The notes below the pieces were generated by a model. That model was not told where the DNA came from. It searched no databases and worked only from the letters and a program-made list of their open reading frames with translations. Positions 13,515 to 23,300 of a stretch of 64,000 nt of DNA are shown here, piece by piece. The DNA lies in NCBI RefSeq assembly GCF_958295425.1, contig NC_081146.1:13438985-13502984 (forward strand). Direction: 5' to 3'. The position numbers and the translations under genes were made by a program. Within the stretch, counting starts at the first letter, position 1; each line of letters opens with the position of its first letter. Source of the stretch: Solea solea (taxonomy: Eukaryota; Chordata; Actinopteri; Pleuronectiformes; Soleidae).

Positions 13515-16500
13515 CTGTGTTTGTGTGTAATGTCTGGACACGGACACATTTCAAACACAAACTGCCCAACCGACTGCAAAGCTGCAACCTTAATCCACTA
13601 TATTTAATGAAGAGTAAGGGGATGTTCTAAATGTTGTGTTTAATTTGATTTAGCATTTGCACGAGCCTGTGCCTCGTCCTCAAATCACGTTAAGATGTTT
13701 AGAGTTGTAGCAGCTCATCCACTGCCACTGCTTACACTCAGTCGCTCAGCCATCGCCGTTAATGAATGCAGGCGATTTCCATAAAATATTCTTTAAGAGG
13801 TCCGTTATTATTACCATAACGTTTCATCTCCCACCGTAGCTAAACTTCAATCAGTTTTGCATTTGAAATGCATTAAATGTCTCCATAAACTCTTCTAATC
13901 TCTACCTGAGTCATTTTTCTTCTTTAACTAGTGTGTATAAAGAGAAACTAATATTAAAGACATTAATTACACTGTCCCTGTTTTTTTTTCTCTCCTTATG
14001 CCGCTCACTTCTGATTGGAAATTTCAGTCTCGTCCAGTGTTTCAAAACAAGGGTGTAATTATGTTGTTTATCAGAGCATGTAGTTGTATTCCTCTTATGA
14101 TATTTAGGGTTAATTATTCAAAGGCATTTGGTGCAGATGCTCACATGCAAACTGGAAATCCCCTTGTTCATTTTGCACTCCAACAAACCCGCCTTGAGCT
14201 GATTGCTTCAATGGGAACGTGCACGTGGCTGGTTTTCGAGTTGTGGTGTGATGTGATGTCTCCATTCTCCCACACCAGAATATCCACAGTGTCACTTTGC
14301 AGTTCTTGAGACACTTAATTATGACAAGAGGGCACTGGAAAATATTATCCCGAGCTGAAAGTCATCGTCTGGGCTATTATAAAGGCTGGTCATATTTCTG
14401 TCTTCCTGAGACACAAGTTTTAAGTCACTTATTTTGTTTGTTTTAAGCCAAGTTTTTGTTAAGAAAAATGAAGAAATGAAAGAAAATAACCTAGAATAAG
14501 CATGGCATTTGTAGTAAGTGATGTAAGTGAGTGCATGAGTGAAAGGACTAAGAATCAAACCAAACTGAAAAAGGCTCAACCAAAGGAAACGAAATGAACA
14601 GCAAAACATGATGACTCATTTCTCTCTTCTTTTTCTTTTTTTTATTATTTAAGTTGTTTTTGAGTCATTATTATTCATTATTTAAGAGACTGTTTCTGTT
14701 TGTGTTTGGATCGTGTGCAGTAAGAGCAACATTTACCTTGTGAATTACACCAGACACTTCCTTTGTCTGGTGAAGTTGTTTACTTGGCCTGAAGACTTGA
14801 TGAGTGCTTTTTCCCTTCACCACCAGGTGTCACTCTTGTGCTGCACTTGCCCAAGCCACAAAAAAAAAAAACACAGCTGCTGAATGAAAGCTGTATAATC
14901 TCAACAACCGCCCACTTACTGGGTGGTGAATAAAAACTCCCTTATTTATAGGAGATATTTTACGGATTTCTGAAATGATGTAATGTGCTGTGATTGAGGA
15001 ATTCAGGTTTTAGGATGATGAGCACCAGTCAGCACATAAAATAAACCCACTACACAAGAAGAGCAACATTAAATGAATCAGAAATAATAGGCGCATTGCC
15101 AATTTGTGGTGTTTTCACATTTTCTTATACTCAGCGCCGTAGTTTGCCGAATTACCTCTTATTCTGCTTCATTTAGCATTTCGGAGTCTCTTTAAAACTG
15201 AAATGTGCCCAGTAGATCTGACTATTAGCCATTTCTTTGCTGCAGTCTCGTTAGATCTCTACCAGTACATTTGATTTGGCCTCTTTTTTCACGTGTGAGC
15301 AATTCTGGCCTTAATGGATTACTTTCAATGATGGCATATATATATACTGGAGGGAGATTTGTTGATTGATAATATAAAAATGATAAACTTTACTTGTATA
15401 GACCCTTTCATACAAGGATTGCAGCTCCAAGTGCTTCCCAATGAAATTAAAATAACATTTAAAAAGAAAAGAGATGCAAATACAACAATAAAACACAGCA
15501 CAGGGTGGAATGAAAAGGAAAAGTCCGAAGTCAAAAAGGAAAAAAACGTGTTTTGATGCAATTGAAATGGTGAAATGCAACACAGGATGGAATAAAATAG
15601 GAAAAGGTCAAAACCCTAAACCCTAAACTAAAAATGCAAATAAAACACAGCACAGGGTGGAATAAAAATGGGTAAAAAGATAGATTTTAAGTATCTTATC
15701 TTTTAAAGATATTTTTAGTCAATCAAGTAATTGATTGGTCAAACTGAATTTGGCCACACCAGGTATGTGTGATACCATTAATGTCTCACATTTCCACCAG
15801 GATGACACTATCACTCATTGAAACATGATATCACACAGCAGGATGAAGCACATGTTATATTAAATTACACTCAAACACTTAGAGTTGTTGTCTTTCTGGG
15901 AGTTTTTATTTTCGTTATAACCATCATTTCAGTTATTTCTTATGCTCAGTGACTCTTATCTTTACTCCCTGTTCTCAGACGACCAGGATTTAAAGGGCGA
16001 TGACGGAAACACGGATGACAAAACCCCTCAAGACCAGTCAGCTGTAAGTAAGCTGTAAACTTGCAATAAACAGACACCAGTGTACATCAGTGTAACCCAG
16101 TGTTGTCATCTTCATTAATATACACTGTCAGCAGATACACATTATGTACGATCATTAGTTACATAGTGGTTTTATAATTGTTCTTTAATTTCATGTTGAA
16201 ATGAACACCCGTTATGGAACATTAAGAGGCTCTTAAAGCGCATTCCTTTTCAACCTGTTGCTCACGGTGTTTCCAATAATTCTCCACTTGATCTGAAATA
16301 GTTCATCACTCTCTAGTGCAGCCAACTTTATGTTTTTTGCTATAAATTGCCTCTTTCTATGACAGGAACCTGCAGAGGAAGGCGTAAAAACTGAAGACGA
16401 GAAAGATGAGAAAGCAGGGGAGCAGGAGGAAACTGCGGCTGAAAACACCAACAAAGAAGAAGAAGAGGAGGAGGAAAACCAGGAGACAAACGGTGACAAA

Positions 16501-17268
16501 GAGGATGGGGAAGAGAAAAAGGAAAGTGAAACCGCAAATGAGGAGAAAGAGAGTGAAGTCACAGAGAATAAGGAAAATAAAGAGCAAAGCAATGAGAAAG
16601 AGGAAGAAGTAACGGAGAAGATGGAAGAGAAAGAGGCAAATAAAGATAAAGAGGGTGAAGAAACGGCAGGACCAGAGGAGAAAGATGAGGAGATAAAAGA
16701 AGTGAAGGAGGTCACGGATGAGAATAAGGAAGGGGTTAAGAGTGAGGAGCAAGGGTCCAGCAGTAGCACCAATGATAAGAGCCAGGACAGTATAGAGAAA
16801 GAGGATGGAAGCCATACATCTTCTGAGGGTGAAAAGGACGAGCAGGTTACAAACTCAGACGAGGAGAAGCGAGATAAAGACGGTGAAAAGGGGGAGAAAA
16901 GTCGTAAGGACCAAAATAATGATGTAGACACGGGGGAGGAACAGACCAAGACAGAAAACGGCAGTGACCCAGGCAAGACTCAGCCAGATAACGAGACAAA
17001 AGACAACGGTAATGACAGAAGTAACAGTAGCAACAGTAACCAGGAGAAAGACGGGAGGAAAACAAAGGAGGGAGCGACCAAAGAGTCAGGGGAAGAGGAG
17101 CGGAAGGAGAATGGAGAGGTTGGTGGAGAAGATGATGAGGTGGAAAGTGAAGCAGAGCCTGACATGGAGGGGAAAAAATCCACAGAACTCAAAGATACGG
17201 CAACAAATGGAGAAAAAGGTGAGGGTGGTGGTGAAGAGAATGGAGATAGCAGGAAAAGGAAAGATTAG
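3242..17268 (+). CDS. dcdc2: DCDC2, doublecortin domain containing 2 (5' part missing), seven exons
   Basis: Joined exons 3242-3318, 3509-3643, 3830-3979, 4658-4712, 5311-5497, 15979-16043 and 16366-17268 give 523 residues with every phase compatible and GT/AG at each border. The product starts in the linker between the two doublecortin domains (SARFLKPIKEPCTI), then has a full DCX domain at about residues 24-115 (VVANGDVLNP, GVRSLYTYEGQQV, GQLYVAVGREKFKKLSY), a KANSLPP motif and a basic/Ser-rich segment, and ends in about 300 Glu/Lys-rich residues. From memory the order matches human DCDC2, including NSLPP/SSLPP after DCX2 and an acidic C terminus. DCX domains bind tubulin, and DCDC2 acts at microtubules and the ciliary axoneme and in neuronal migration. 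Human DCDC2 is about 476 residues in total, so this tail is clearly longer. The neighbouring convergent NRSN1 supports DCDC2 over the paralogues DCDC2B and DCDC2C. Confidence 0.9.
3509..3643 (+). CDS. dcdc2: DCDC2 exon b (DCX2, N-terminal half)
   Basis: Acceptor TCTCTTAG, donor GTACCT. It encodes VVANGDVLNPAVRQLIHQRM and continues to MITERMGLKVLGGVR. The NGD motif and the hydrophobic spacing are typical of doublecortin domains. It ends in phase 2. Confidence 0.92.
3830..3979 (+). CDS. dcdc2: DCDC2 exon c (DCX2, C-terminal half)
   Basis: Acceptor GTTTTAG, donor GTAAAC. It encodes SLYTYEGQQVTDGHQLESGQ, then LYVAVGREKFKKLSY and SDLLFPKPRGTRRVNG. The YVAVGREKFKKL core is the conserved end of a doublecortin domain. 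It ends in phase 2. Confidence 0.93.
4658..4712 (+). CDS. dcdc2: DCDC2 exon d
   Basis: Acceptor TTCTATAG, donor GTAAGA. This 55-base exon encodes GMKANSLPPIYRFSKQNGN (the first codon is split) and ends in phase 0. The SLPPI motif matches the segment just after DCX2 in human DCDC2. Confidence 0.85.
5311..5497 (+). CDS. dcdc2: DCDC2 exon e (basic/Ser-rich segment)
   Basis: Acceptor TTGTTCCAG, donor GTAACA. It encodes a hydrophilic stretch beginning GKSTVPSSDSGGGDSKAS and ending SGQSMTLTISDN, and leaves phase 1. The exon starts with GGTAAG, itself a donor-like string, but phase and the human KSTVGSSD counterpart favour reading it as coding. Confidence 0.82.
5908..5937 (+). repeat. (GT)n microsatellite
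   Basis: Nearly pure GT dinucleotide run with one early interruption, inside the large DCDC2 intron. Confidence 0.95.
8140..8345 (+). repeat. Purine-rich (GA) low-complexity block
   Basis: The + strand is almost entirely A and G, with short motifs such as GAAGAGAAGAGG repeated irregularly. There is no dominant period. Confidence 0.7.
10318..10334 (+). repeat. Homopolymer G17 run after a T run
   Basis: Seventeen consecutive G follow directly on seven to eight T. The exact length is uncertain because assemblers often miscount such runs. Confidence 0.85.
11937..12370 (-). mobile_element. Teleost dispersed repeat with CCTAAC-like tract and CA tail
   Basis: The block combines degenerate CCTAACC/CTTAACC motifs (11940-12000 and 12155-12225), the phrase TAGGTCCCCACA at about 12050, and (CA)n runs at 12077-12087 and 12351-12369. 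I recognise this combination as a common interspersed repeat of spiny-rayed fish but cannot name the family. It lies in opposite orientation to the related block at 12.9-13.2 kb. Confidence 0.55.
12905..13190 (+). mobile_element. Teleost dispersed repeat with GGGTTAG-like tract
   Basis: The block contains TGTTTACACAGTCACATTGT, CCCCATAACATAAATTGCTA, a degenerate GTTAGGGTC tract at 13020-13110, then AATGAATGTAAGTCAATGCA and a GT tail. The order matches an interspersed fish repeat I know from many genomes (family name not assigned). It is an inverted partner of the block at 11.9-12.4 kb. Confidence 0.6.
13483..13513 (+). repeat. (GT)n microsatellite
   Basis: Uninterrupted GT run of about fifteen repeats. 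Confidence 0.95.
15340..15690 (+). mobile_element. A-rich dispersed repeat with an internal duplication
   Basis: The segment starts with a TTTACTTGTATAGACCCTTT motif and runs into A-rich sequence. The string AAAACACAGCACAGGGTGGA occurs twice, near 15490 and 15644, with a third diverged copy (CAACACAGGATGGAATAAAA) near 15578. A 'low percentage of the coast to a gene-end cassette' cannot be established, so only a retroelement-like 3' region is proposed, and its family is not assigned. Confidence 0.5.
15979..16043 (+). CDS. dcdc2: DCDC2 exon f (acidic linker)
   Basis: Acceptor CTGTTCTCAG, donor GTAAGT (a consensus donor). It completes the split Asp codon from the exon 10.5 kb upstream and encodes DDQDLKGDDGNTDDKTPQDQ and SA, ending in phase 0. 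It is short and fast-evolving, so the support is splice sites, phase and acidic composition rather than homology. Confidence 0.75.
16044..16365 (+). other. Last DCDC2 intron
   Basis: Intron of 322 bases between the consensus donor GTAAGT and the acceptor GACAG. Nothing else is visible in it. Confidence 0.75.
16366..17268 (+). CDS. dcdc2: DCDC2 terminal exon (acidic Glu/Lys-rich tail)
   Basis: The acceptor CTATGACAG is followed by 300 open codons and a TAG stop at 17266-17268. The sequence is dominated by Glu, Lys, Asp, Ser, Asn and Gly with short runs such as NKEEEEEEENQE, and ends KGEGGGEENGDSRKRKD. It is probably disordered. The coding strand is strongly purine-rich, which creates long open frames on the opposite strand that I do not regard as genes. 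Human DCDC2 also ends in a Glu-rich disordered tail, but a shorter one. Confidence 0.85.
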   Translation, partial: EPAEEGVKTEDEKDEKAGEQEETAAENTNKEEEEEEENQETNGDKEDGEEKKESETANEEKESEVTENKENKEQSNEKEEEVTEKMEEKEANKDKEGEETAGPEEKDEEIKEVKEVTDENKEGVKSEEQGSSSSTNDKSQDSIEKEDGSHTSSEGEKDEQVTNSDEEKRDKDGEKGEKSRKDQNNDVDTGEEQTKTENGSDPGKTQPDNETKDNGNDRSNSSNSNQEKDGRKTKEGATKESGEEERKENGEVGGEDDEVESEAEPDMEGKKSTELKDTATNGEKGEGGGEENGDSRKRKD

Positions 17269-17480
17269 AGGGGAAAAAACTTGTGTGTGATTGGATGAGC
17301 AGTGATGAAAATGGGAAGACATTTTTAGAAAGTTTTACATTATGATTTCAAATTAAAGCAGGTAGTAAAGCACATTTGTCAGAGATACTCACTATATGGC
17401 CTTTGGAAGTTTGTCCTCATAAGAAAACAATTTCACAGTGATGAGCAAATGATATACAAATAAAACTATAAGAACTTTAT
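17269..17480 (+). promoter_or_regulatory. DCDC2 3' UTR with polyadenylation signal
   Basis: The sequence after the TAG stop contains ATTAAA near 17353 and a canonical AATAAA at 17459-17464. The second is the likelier signal. The cleavage site cannot be read from sequence alone. Confidence 0.5.
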
Positions 17481-17631
17481 TTCAGAAGCTATTCTTTAAA
17501 ATATTATCCACACCTAACAGACACAAAAGTGATGCTTATTTTTATTTTACATTAGGACATGATGTCAAATTTTAATTCCATATTTAAGACTCTAGTGGGG
17601 TGATGCAGAGAAAATTAAATATACACAAAGT

Positions 17632-17634
17632 ATA

Positions 17635-17687
<53 letters not shown>

Positions 17688-17700
17688 GTATATATATATA
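17632..17700 (+). repeat. (TA)n microsatellite
   Basis: About 69 bases of TA repeats with occasional TATG interruptions, just downstream of DCDC2. Confidence 0.95.
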
Positions 17701-19140
17701 CATTATAAGTATGAATCCAGTAGTGCTTGTTAGTGATAAAAAAATATGCTATTTTTGTTGACTGCAATAAGCTCCACGTGTAACTGTGACTGTGTCTGAA
17801 TGCCACATTAAATGATATGATAAGGATTTTAGTTGGAACACATTTTTTTGTGAAGCCATCCCATATTGTAATTTTGTTTAATTTATTTAGTCATTGTGTC
17901 TCATGGATATTTGTTTATTTGTTTTTTTTCTTCTTCTACCAAATGAAGAAATAAATAAGAAAACAAATGATTGGTCAATCTTTACATGCCTGGCACGTCT
18001 AACAGGAGCGATGCATCACATCTCTCCCTCGTCTCTTCTTCATCAGTCCGCCCTAAGTTCTTTTTCAGTTGCGTCTTAGTAAGTTTGGAAGACCCTGAAT
18101 GGCAACAGCATTTTTTGACCCCCGTGCAAGAGGCTCGTGGTCAAAGATCCAATTGTGGGAAAAAAGCTTTTAGTGTTTGGAGCTGTGTTTAAGAGGGTAG
18201 TGTTTTGAGTTGGTAACGTAATGGTACATTCAGGCTTTTAGACCTGCAGTCGTAATATAAGAAGAAGCTTTGATGCAAAGGTTAGGAAGTAACAGAGTTG
18301 AGTCTTCAACAGCTGAGACCACGAAACAAAAATAATGCTGAAACACACACGATGAGTGTGGCTCTCTTTTCATGTCCATTCATGTGTTTTTCATGTGCGT
18401 CTATGTTTTCATATTAGGAACCCCTTTGTTGTGTAAACTGTGATTTATGTCCCTGTCTGTGACGGCCTCATTGAGATTTGGGATCCACGCATCGTCTGTG
18501 TGATGGTGAGTCACCATCCCACAGGAGACGGAGAACATGTGTGAGGAAGAGCAAATGACAGAGGACGACAGGAGACTCGGGGGCTGCTGTGTGTGTGTGT
18601 GTGTGAGTCAAAAAGCCTGACTGGTTGAGGCGATGATCCCTTCTATTTCTGGATTGATTATAAATTCTATATCATTTCCTCCACTGGTCCCTGTCCCAGT
18701 GTACATGTCTATGACTGTGTGCCTGCGCATGTTTTAAATAATGAATAATACTTTATATGACCGAGTACGTCTTGATATGAGGATACACAGAATTTTCCAC
18801 ACGTTTTTTTTTTTTAACTCTCGATATATATATCAATTTTATTGTGTTCTTTTAAAAATAGACAACTGTATAGACACTTTTGTACAGACGGGTGACTGTT
18901 GGCAAAATATCATGGTAGCAGATGCCTCCACACTGATGCTCTGTGGCATTTACAGTACAAAACAGGTCCCTATTGATTCTGAACTAAGTATATCGAGGTT
19001 GTAAAGAATCAATGACTTTAACAAGAGGCCTGGTGTTTCAGGAGTGGCTAAAATGACTTTGAAGTCGGTCAGGTGTCGATAAAAATGGGACCCAATTTGT
19101 GTTTTGACGACACATTTGTAAATGGAAAAAGAGAAGATCA

Positions 19141-19178
19141 CCTCCTCCTCCTCCTCCTCCTCCTCCTCCTCCTCCTCA
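19141..19178 (+). repeat. (CCT)n trinucleotide repeat
   Basis: Twelve or more perfect CCT units. On the opposite strand they would read as poly-Glu, but there is no gene context for that. Confidence 0.95.
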
Positions 19179-21818
19179 GGTGACTGAGAGTGTCGTTGCA
19201 GGACACGATGAGGCGTCATCAGTGAGAACAGTCATCAGGCAATTACATAGAGAGGGATATTATTGCCGGGCAGCAGCGCATAAAACCCCTTGCCGATGAG
19301 GTTAAAGTACATCTGAGAGTTTGGTGGCATGACACAGTGAGCAAATCTATTGGAACTGTTTTAGTTTTGGTCACATTGCCAGAAAAGAGGCAAATGCAAA
19401 TATGTGAGCAGCTTTATTCCTTGATGAAAAGTCTGATCCCATGACTAATCCATGGGGTGCGACTGAGTTGTTTGAAGAAAAGGCATTGAAATGATATGAC
19501 TCACATGCTTTGGCTGTTTCAGTCACTAATGTACATCTAGGACTTGAGAGACTTGAGACGGCGTCTTCGTGTCCATCATCAACAACCCAAATATGGACAC
19601 TTGCAGAGTCAGTGTCGAGGCTCACTGAAGCTATTTTGGCAGCAGTCACCTGTCTGTAAACCACTCCAACCTCTATTTGTTTGTAATCACCGGGAGAATC
19701 TGCTGTTACATCACGAGATAATTAGTGACAGAATCAGAGGAAATTAGAGCAGTGTTCACAGACAAATTAGGAAAACAATCGCGGAGTGTGAGGCTGTCGT
19801 GAAGAACCCAAAATGTGGTCAAAATAAAAACAAAATTCACAGCATGATGTAACAATAAATCAGCACATTTATTCACCACTTACTAAACACTGAGCACACT
19901 GGAATGTCTGCTTATATCAGCTTGCTCTGTCTTCTTGTACCGTAGTTCTGCTGAGATGATGTTTCTTGATTATCGTTAGGGTGCTCGTGATGCTTATGAG
20001 TATGAGCCTGAAGTGTTGAAATGACACTGCGCGATGGAGGAAAGCAACACGGATGAGACAGAAGGCTCGGAGAATGATATTAAAAGGTCAAGTTACACAG
20101 GCATACCCAGCACAGCCACTCATTGATTTTTTTTTACAGACCAGTAATGCAGTGTTGTTGCCACATGGATTTGAAAGAGAATACATCATTTTGCACATTT
20201 TGATGACACTTTACTAACATTGCTCTGTTTCTCTGTGTAATCTGTTCAAAAGATTAACGAAATGACAAAAACATGTACCATACAGACAAAAGTCTTGTGT
20301 CAATTCAGGGACGTCCGTCTCCAAAAGGCTGAACCAAAAGGCTGAAGCAAAAGGAAATGGTCTGGTCCATAGATGCACTTCACTATTGCATTTGCCACTG
20401 TCACCTAGCAACAGAGCTACAGTTTGACATGGTGATCAACATGGCCATCTTGAGATTTCAAGATGTGAACGTCTAGTTGTTGCTTTTTTTCCCAAACAGA
20501 GTGGAAGGCTATTTATATTTTTAACATCTTTGAATGTTTTTATCATCGTCATTATATTGTTCTAAATCCTTAGTCTCCAGTGCACATTGAATTCTGGAAT
20601 CAGCCTGACAACGGAGGATCCACCTGTTTGATCCTTCGTTGGTTCGGGATGAAAGGTCCCATTGGTTAGCTGCATTTAAAGTAGTGTTAGAAATGGGACA
20701 AAGCTTGACACAGACAAGCTCTGAATGCACCCTCTGTGGGCGATGCCCCCCTGAATTGAGACTCAGCTAAAAACAATTTTAAGAGCAGCAAAGGGTGACA
20801 TGTTAACGGCGTATTGTGCTTGTACGTTATAGAAGTTACAGTGCGCACGCTCGAGCAAATCAGCAAGTTTTTAGATAGTTGCCAAATGAGAATGCAAATC
20901 TTTGATGTGGCGTAGTTGTTGCATATGTGGGTATGATCACATCACAGACTCCAAACTGCGGCTGCTTCCAAACAAGCTAATGGATGCTCACTGGAGAGCT
21001 GTGGGTGTTCTCTACGTCCCTGTTATATAACACATCTGCCATCACACACCCTTGCAGCGTCTTTATTTTAACATTAGCTTTAACCATCAGTGAAGGTGAT
21101 TTTTTTTTTTTTATCAGTAATAGAAGGCATGATGAATTCTTTATTTACCTTGTTTATAAAAAAAAAATATGCTGTTTGATTAAGTGGCAGACTTTGCCGC
21201 ACTGCATGTCCTGTCTGGTTCAATGTACCTTTCATCAGTCTGTCTGCTCTCGTCTATTGATCCTGCCAGAGGATTAACTGAAGAAGACAAAATCCGATTG
21301 CTTAACAAGACAGAAGGAAATGCCAGTGTAACATTTACCCACAAGGCTTGTTCTGATCTGTTTGTAATACGTTCTCGTGACTTCTCGTAGAAGACTCCAC
21401 TCGGCCTGTCGTTGCAGTGGTGTAACAGTAAATAAAAATGCATGTGCACGCTACTAAAAAAGTATCCTCTCCGTGATAACACTCATCCTCTGATGCTGTT
21501 GTGTCTATAGTGCTTCTTTTAATCCTTTCTGTGAATATGGCCCAATCACCAACAACTTTCAACAACACAGCAACTGCTGCTGCTCTTCCCTCTCCAGCAG
21601 TTAAAAAAAAAAGGAAACTATAATTACACAACTACATATTTCCTACGACTGATGTTTCAAAAATAAAAGCTGATAGACTTTGTTCATCTAAGTTAACTCT
21701 GCACCTGTATAACATCAAAACCAAACGTTAATGTCAAACACAACAATGATGAAGAACCAAAATTTGAAGCTCAACAGCTTGAAGTGACACGTTAGCTGAC
21801 CTTTCAAAGGAGAAAATA

Positions 21819-21819
21819 C

Positions 21820-21851
<32 letters not shown>
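21819..21851 (+). repeat. (CA)n microsatellite
   Basis: CA repeat with one early CG interruption, directly 3' of the NRSN1 stop codon and probably inside its 3' UTR. Confidence 0.9.
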
Positions 21852-21922
21852 TCGCACACAGTCTGCACTTCAATCAATCCTCAAACACACTTCTTGACGT
21901 GAGGCCTTTATTTAGGCTTCTG

Positions 21923-22026
21923 TCAGGTTTCCGACTTTGTATTCGCTGGCTGGATGTTCTGGACTTTAGAGAGTGTGACTGGCACCTTACCCTCGCCAGG
22001 AGTGGGTGCTCTCATTATGGGAGAAC
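21923..22026 (-). CDS. nrsn1: NRSN1 coding exon 5 (C terminus)
   Basis: After acceptor TTGTCGCAG it encodes GSPIMRAPTPGEGKVPVTLS and KVQNIQPANTKSET, then TGA. The human protein ends with the similar APGPGETKIPVTLSRVQNVQ, which supports this short exon. Confidence 0.88.
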
Positions 22027-23300
22027 CTGCGACAAAAGCAATGTTCGCGTTGTAGAATATCCACACAAAACAGTGTCTCTTTTAAAATGAACTCTTTAGA
22101 AATATGCTTTGACCATTTAATCCGTCCTGTGCTACCAGAAAACAGAGACTCTTACCGACTGTTGCGTGCAGATCTGCCAACCTTTCCTTAAACTTCTGTT
22201 GCAGATACAGCTCTTCTTTGGAGTAGCTCTTGGCAAAGGCAGACAGCAGGAGGCCCACAGCCATGGAGGTGCCTCCCACACAGAACAACACAGCACCAGT
22301 CAGCTTACAGACATCCAGGGCACGGTTGAAACTTACAGCATGGCTGTTAAAGAAAGAAATAAATAAATTAATAAATACAGTTAGTTGAGAACGTTAATCA
22401 GAAGTATACCATATTTTTTGTGCAAAAAAAGAACATTTTTGTTTTTTGAGTTGTGGTTAATTATTTGAAAAATATATTTTTTTCATTATTTTAATTTTAA
22501 TTCTTTTTACCATGTCTCAGTGAACACAATATTTTTCATTAAGAAAAGTGTTGTGGCAAGAAATAAACACATAAACAACTGTTCTTAAATCTAACTATAA
22601 AGACCAAACATATACATGACTGTGTGTTGTTTTCGTACCTGTCAACAAAAAGAAGATCATCCTCGCCAAATGCCTCAATCCTGGTTGGAGTGCTGTAACC
22701 TACCAAAACAACAACGAGGCCCGACAACAAGATCAGTGTTCCGAACGCAAGACAGACCTGCAGGGGAAAAAAAAGATTGGTGAAGAAGAGATTGTTTTCT
22801 TTGCACCGTATAGCACGAGGGTCGAATCTTGGTCTGATAACACATCACTGCTTGCAGTCTCTTGCATTTACAGTGTGACCTATGGTGGGGTCTCAGCCTC
22901 GGGAAGGTCACCCTCACCTTCCAGAGTAAAGAGCTCCACCTGCTCGGCGATCTCTGAATCTGAAAATCTTCATCACGCTCCCAGATTGAAGCTGTGCACT
23001 CCTCGTAAAACTGCATGGGCGAGATATTTCAAATACAGAAAATAAAAACCTATTAGAGACAAACAAACACTACAAAAAAAGAAAACAAAATCATTTGAGT
23101 GATTATACGATGAGAGGGCGAAGATAAGGGAATGAAGTAGAGAATGATGCCGGGTATTTTTTAGAGAGATAGTTTTTTTGTGTGTCTGTGTATGTGTTGT
23201 GTACCTGGTGAAGGTAGGAGCGGACTCCATACTGCTGATAGTTCCCGCTGGCTTGAGCTTCACCATACTCCGACCCACAGATTTCTGAGCAAGAAGTCAT
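21923..23300 (-). CDS. nrsn1: NRSN1, neurensin-1, complete coding sequence in five exons
   Basis: Minus-strand exons 23300-23205, 23010-22918, 22757-22639, 22343-22156 and 22026-21923 join in phase to 199 residues plus TGA. The product begins MTSCSEICGSEYGEAQASGN, contains GVRSYLHQFYEECTASIWER and FQIQRSPSRWSSLLWKV, has two hydrophobic segments at about residues 64-84 and 117-139, then KSYSKEELYLQQKFKERLAD, and ends near VPVTLSKVQNIQP. From memory this is close to human neurensin-1 (195 residues) over its whole length. Neurensin-1 is a two-pass membrane protein of small neuronal vesicles linked to neurite outgrowth. The start is the first ATG before the conserved N terminus and after a plausible UTR acceptor. 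The gene faces DCDC2 tail to tail. The alternative NRSN2 is less likely given the SYLHQFYE and SKEE motifs and the DCDC2 neighbour. Confidence 0.95.
22156..22343 (-). CDS. nrsn1: NRSN1 coding exon 4 (second membrane segment)
   Basis: It encodes HAVSFNRALDVCKLTGAVLF, CVGGTSMAVGLLLSAFAKSY and SKEELYLQQKFKERLADLHA. Acceptor TTTAACAG; the donor is GTAAGA after the first base of a Gly codon (phase 1). The basic helix after the second membrane segment is conserved in neurensins. Confidence 0.93.
22639..22757 (-). CDS. nrsn1: NRSN1 coding exon 3 (first membrane segment)
   Basis: It encodes VCLAFGTLILLSGLVVVLVG followed by YSTPTRIEAFGEDDLLFVD. The first half is a clear transmembrane helix. Acceptor CCCCTGCAG, donor GTACGA, ending in phase 2. 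Confidence 0.94.
22918..23010 (-). CDS. nrsn1: NRSN1 coding exon 2
   Basis: Thirty-one residues, FYEECTASIWERDEDFQIQR and SPSRWSSLLWK, between acceptor ATGCAG and donor GTGAGG. Both phases are 0. Confidence 0.93.
23205..23300 (-). CDS. nrsn1: NRSN1 coding exon 1
   Basis: Thirty-two residues, MTSCSEICGS through QQYGVRSYLHQ, ending in phase 0 before donor GTACAC. Seventeen bases upstream of the ATG a minus-strand CAG at 23320-23318 could be the acceptor for a 5' UTR exon. Confidence 0.93.

Larger units (their letters stand above)
5498..15978 (+). other. Large DCDC2 intron (10.5 kb)
   Basis: The phase-1 donor at 5498 pairs with the acceptor at 15977-15978, and no further coding exon was recognised between them. 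The intron carries (GT)n at 5908-5937, 9976-9996 and 13483-13513, a purine-rich block at 8140-8345, a 17-base G run at 10318-10334, two oppositely oriented telomere-like dispersed repeats (11.9-12.4 and 12.9-13.2 kb) and an A-rich repeat at 15.35-15.69 kb. The rest looks like ordinary unique sequence. Confidence 0.7.
17481..21922. other. Intergenic DNA between the convergent DCDC2 and NRSN1 genes
   Basis: No coding exon is supported. The region includes (TA)n at 17632-17700, a short (GT)n at 18586-18604, (CTC)n at 19141-19178 and (CA)n at 21819-21851. The 3' UTR of NRSN1 must extend left into this region; candidate minus-strand AATAAA signals are seen as TTTATT, for example near 21141, 21061 and 19868. 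Confidence 0.6.

Noticed and set aside
16233..16976. 247-codon Ser/Phe-rich open frame on the minus strand
   Set aside because: It is the mirror image of the purine-rich DCDC2 tail exon; low complexity and no domain.
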